Shown in pieces: positions 6,777-8,602 of a stretch of 8,602 nucleotides of DNA. Source of the DNA: Gammaproteobacteria bacterium (lineage in GTDB: Bacteria; Pseudomonadota; Gammaproteobacteria; UBA9214). Under the pieces are notes generated by a model. The model saw only the letters and a list, made by a program, of their open reading frames with translations. It had not been told where the DNA came from and searched no databases. Location: positions 1-8,602 of the forward strand of contig JAOUCV010000078.1 in NCBI GenBank assembly GCA_029859555.1, read 5' to 3'. The first letter of the stretch is position 1; every line of letters begins with the position of its first letter. A program made the translations under genes and the position numbers.

Positions 6777-7236
6777 GCCTGGCATCATGACCTGCGACAA
6801 CCGGCATCTGTACACGCAACACCACCGGCTGAAAGGCGGCATCTTTTTCTGTTGCACGACTAAAGCGTTTCAGCCACAACAGTGCCGCAACAAAACCGGC
6901 CAGCGCAGCGGCAACCGTCACCAGTTCCGAGTCACTAGCCAGTAAATTTCCGGCCAATGCGCCGGCGAACAAGCCGGCCAACGGTGCCGCATAAACCGCC
7001 AGTGAACCACGCACCAGACCGGACTCTGAAATACCTACCACCACATCATCACCGACACCGGCATGGATACGATTCACCACCCGCAGACGCGTGCGGCGCT
7101 GACCCAGCACTTTAGCAATCGCCGAGGTACCACAGCCCTTGCGAACCGCACATCCCCCGCAAGTGGACTTGCGTTCACTCTCGATCCAGGCAAAGTCACC
7201 TTCCAGCGCCACAATCCTGCCGGATTCTTCGATCAT
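6754..7236 (-). CDS. rseC: SoxR-reducing system / sigma-E regulatory protein RseC (MucC)
   Basis: RseC is an inner-membrane protein encoded with the sigma-E regulators. It has a modest role in sigma-E control and, with the Rsx (Rnf-like) complex, in reducing SoxR. The 160-residue product begins MIEESGRIVALEGDFAWIE and has the conserved cysteine cluster C26-GG-C29-x5-C35. A small basic and hydrophobic domain follows, then two membrane helices at about 78-100 and 104-124, and a short tail. The ATG at 7236-7234 overlaps the rseB stop as ATGA. Family similarity seems to end near QPVVLRVQMPV (about residue 146). The last seven residues (PGWRAAP) and the stop are encoded by one arm of the palindromic repeat cluster, so the C-terminus may have been rewritten by a repeat insertion. 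Confidence 0.92.
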   Translation of the reverse strand: MIEESGRIVALEGDFAWIESERKSTCGGCAVRKGCGTSAIAKVLGQRRTRLRVVNRIHAGVGDDVVVGISESGLVRGSLAVYAAPLAGLFAGALAGNLLASDSELVTVAAALAGFVAALLWLKRFSRATEKDAAFQPVVLRVQMPVVAGHDARPGWRAAP

Positions 7237-8213
7237 TTATCGGACTCAGCCTGCTGCACAGACGCCGCCACCATCTGCACAGTTGCCGGCGGGACCTCAC
7301 CCACAACGGTCACCTGGTGGCCGTCGACCACTGCACCAAAAGCATTCATGGCACCCATAGTCGACAGACCAAGAAACGCCTGCGCTTCTGACTTCGCCTG
7401 CTCGATGTAAACAGACAGGGTAGCAAGGCCGTCGCTGAAGACCATGTGTTCGGCGCTCGCGCCTTCCTTGCGCATACGCTTGCGCTGAAAGTCCATCATC
7501 TGAAATCCGAGCGGCAGACGTTTTACAGTCCAATGCGGGTTGACAGTTTTTGTTGCCGTATTGCGGGCGGCATCACCCTGCCGGGTCCAGCTATAACCAT
7601 CACCCGTCAGGGAAGGCTGCAGCGCCACAGCAGGGAGCTGATCGCTGACATCCAGTCGGGTAAACATTACCTGCTCGATAGCCAGACCGTCCGCATCCGT
7701 CAGATCGGATTTAAGCAACATGTAGTTGCTGGTATCAATCCAGAAACGATAACCATAACGAAAACTGTCTTTGGGCGTAATTGCAACAACCTGTGTGAGG
7801 TGGCCGGCCATGCGTTCTTCATCCAGCACCTGCAGGCGGTAATAACGTGACAGCAGGTCAAGATCATCGGGGACTACCGGGAAAGGCGGGCGTGGCCTGC
7901 TGTGACCAACGGTAACAGACTTGCTGTCCGCCATGATGCAGGTTACTGCCTTGTCGTCACGCAACACTTCACGCGGACTGCCTGTCAGTGACATCAAACG
8001 TTCCTGCACACCCTGCTCACTGGCCTGGTGAACGATACGCATGGACTCGAGTTTGCCATCGTGCAGGTAAACAAAAGTACCATCGTAGTTAAGTGACTGC
8101 AGTGCATTGGACATATTGTCCAGCCACTGACGCGCGCTATCCGCGGCGAAGGCCTGTCCGGCAACCGCCAGCAAGACTGGCAACAGCCACTTCAGACAAT
8201 TATTACTTGTCAT
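7233..8213 (-). CDS. rseB: Sigma-E regulatory protein RseB (MucB), periplasmic
   Basis: RseB binds the periplasmic part of RseA and shields it from the DegS-type protease; in E. coli it also senses lipopolysaccharide or lipoprotein stress. The 326-residue product has a signal peptide with a cleavage site after A24 (GQAFA/ADSARQWLDNM). The large LolA-like domain starts with LQSLNYDGTFVYLHDGKLESMRIVH, a typical RseB/MucB stretch, and includes YRLQVLDEERMAGHLTQVVAITPKDSFRYGYRFWID at about 124-160. The smaller C-terminal domain, about 218-320, contains WTVKRLPLGFQMMDFQRK and HMVFSDGLATLSVYIE. Length is close to E. coli RseB (318). The ATG at 8213-8211 lies inside the end of rseA with an 11-base overlap, and the stop overlaps the rseC start by 4. 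Both imply coupled translation. Confidence 0.95.
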   Translation of the reverse strand: MTSNNCLKWLLPVLLAVAGQAFAADSARQWLDNMSNALQSLNYDGTFVYLHDGKLESMRIVHQASEQGVQERLMSLTGSPREVLRDDKAVTCIMADSKSVTVGHSRPRPPFPVVPDDLDLLSRYYRLQVLDEERMAGHLTQVVAITPKDSFRYGYRFWIDTSNYMLLKSDLTDADGLAIEQVMFTRLDVSDQLPAVALQPSLTGDGYSWTRQGDAARNTATKTVNPHWTVKRLPLGFQMMDFQRKRMRKEGASAEHMVFSDGLATLSVYIEQAKSEAQAFLGLSTMGAMNAFGAVVDGHQVTVVGEVPPATVQMVAASVQQAESDK

Positions 8214-8602
8214 CTACGCTACTGTCATGACCGACAAGACGCACATACGGCAGCATCCCCTGCATGCCGCGGTTGACGGCGAATTCATTGTGATTAACCA
8301 GATAGATATCAAGATTTTGCGTATCACCGGAAACATTCAGAGTGCTATTGGCAAGCATGGGGTCAACAGCCACCGGCGTGCGTTCATCAAGCACCGGTGC
8401 AGTGGCAAGCGTCGAGGCAGCAGACGGGTTTTCCTGTCGCACAGACTGCAGTGACAACACCGCCACCACCGCCACCGAGGCAGCAACCGCAAGACCCGCA
8501 ACCGGTTTGAACACTCGCGCCAGTCGTGCCGATGTTGGCTGCACCGCCGCCGGCTCATCCTGCAGCGCCAGCTGCACACCAATATGGAAATCAGGATCGG
8601 TC
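8203..8602 (-). CDS. rseA: Anti-sigma-E factor RseA (MucA), C-terminal part; 5' end outside window
   Basis: RseA is a single-pass inner-membrane protein whose cytoplasmic N-terminus holds sigma-E inactive and whose periplasmic part is the target of regulated proteolysis. The frame stays open to the window edge, reading TDPDFHIGVQLALQDEP, which fits the end of the cytoplasmic anti-sigma domain. The N-terminal sigma-binding part is therefore missing. Counting from the edge, a membrane helix lies at about residues 33-52 (PVAGLAVAASVAVVAVLSL). A flexible Ser/Thr/Pro-rich periplasmic linker follows, then the conserved tail LDIYLVNHNEFAVNRGMQGMLPYVRLVGHD. A GTG at 8577-8575 is an internal valine, not a start. 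Its stop lies 11 bases inside rseB. Identity rests on the tail and on the rseB-rseC neighbours. Confidence 0.9.
   Translation of the reverse strand, partial: TDPDFHIGVQLALQDEPAAVQPTSARLARVFKPVAGLAVAASVAVVAVLSLQSVRQENPSAASTLATAPVLDERTPVAVDPMLANSTLNVSGDTQNLDIYLVNHNEFAVNRGMQGMLPYVRLVGHDSSVDDK

Noticed and set aside
6636..6857. 73-codon minus-strand frame spanning the rseC-mucD gap
   Set aside because: The translation runs through rseC in the wrong frame and through the palindromic repeats; this is what such repeats give when translated by chance.
8575..8577. GTG as the start of rseA
   Set aside because: The frame stays open to the window edge and the preceding residues fit the end of the cytoplasmic RseA domain, so the gene is cut by the window.

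Overview
The window is a chromosomal segment of a gammaproteobacterium. Every gene lies on the minus strand, so transcription runs from high to low coordinates. Read that way the order is rseA (5' end cut by the window edge), rseB, rseC, a DegP/MucD-type protease, a small glutaredoxin-like gene, lepA, lepB, a DUF4845 gene, rnc, era and the first 42 codons of recO. As I know it from Pseudomonas, this is the algU-mucABCD to lepA-lepB-rnc-era-recO arrangement. E. coli keeps rpoE-rseABC next to lepA-lepB-rnc-era-recO but has no protease gene at that point. I cannot name the species. Moderately high GC and the Pseudomonas-like presence of mucD fit a non-enteric gammaproteobacterium.

Positions 8602 to 5212 hold the envelope-stress module: the sigma-E anti-sigma factor RseA, its periplasmic partner RseB, the membrane protein RseC and a periplasmic serine protease with two PDZ domains. 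rseA/rseB overlap by 11 bases and rseB/rseC by 4. The sigma factor gene itself would lie just beyond the right edge. Between rseC and the protease is a cluster of short palindromes (about 6711-6776) that looks like a REP-type repeat; it runs into rseC and supplies that gene's stop codon.

Positions 5188 to 2938 hold a small CxxC thioredoxin-fold protein and the ribosomal GTPase LepA (EF4). lepA has its own likely promoter just after the glutaredoxin-like stop, and its predicted leader of about 90 nt is full of inverted repeats. lepB follows after 68 bp, in which there is a perfect TATAAT.

Positions 2937 to 1 hold a compact processing and ribosome-assembly block: signal peptidase I, a small one-helix membrane protein with a prepilin-like N-terminus, RNase III, the 16S rRNA assembly GTPase Era, and the DNA repair protein RecO. 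The rnc/DUF4845 and era/rnc junctions overlap by 4 and 8 bases, which suggests translational coupling. rnc appears to start at TTG.

Gene content is ordinary and I found no new multigene system, mobile gene cassette, CRISPR array, tRNA or rRNA. The points most worth a second look are the structured lepA leader, the repeat cluster that ends rseC, and the prepilin-like DUF4845 protein.
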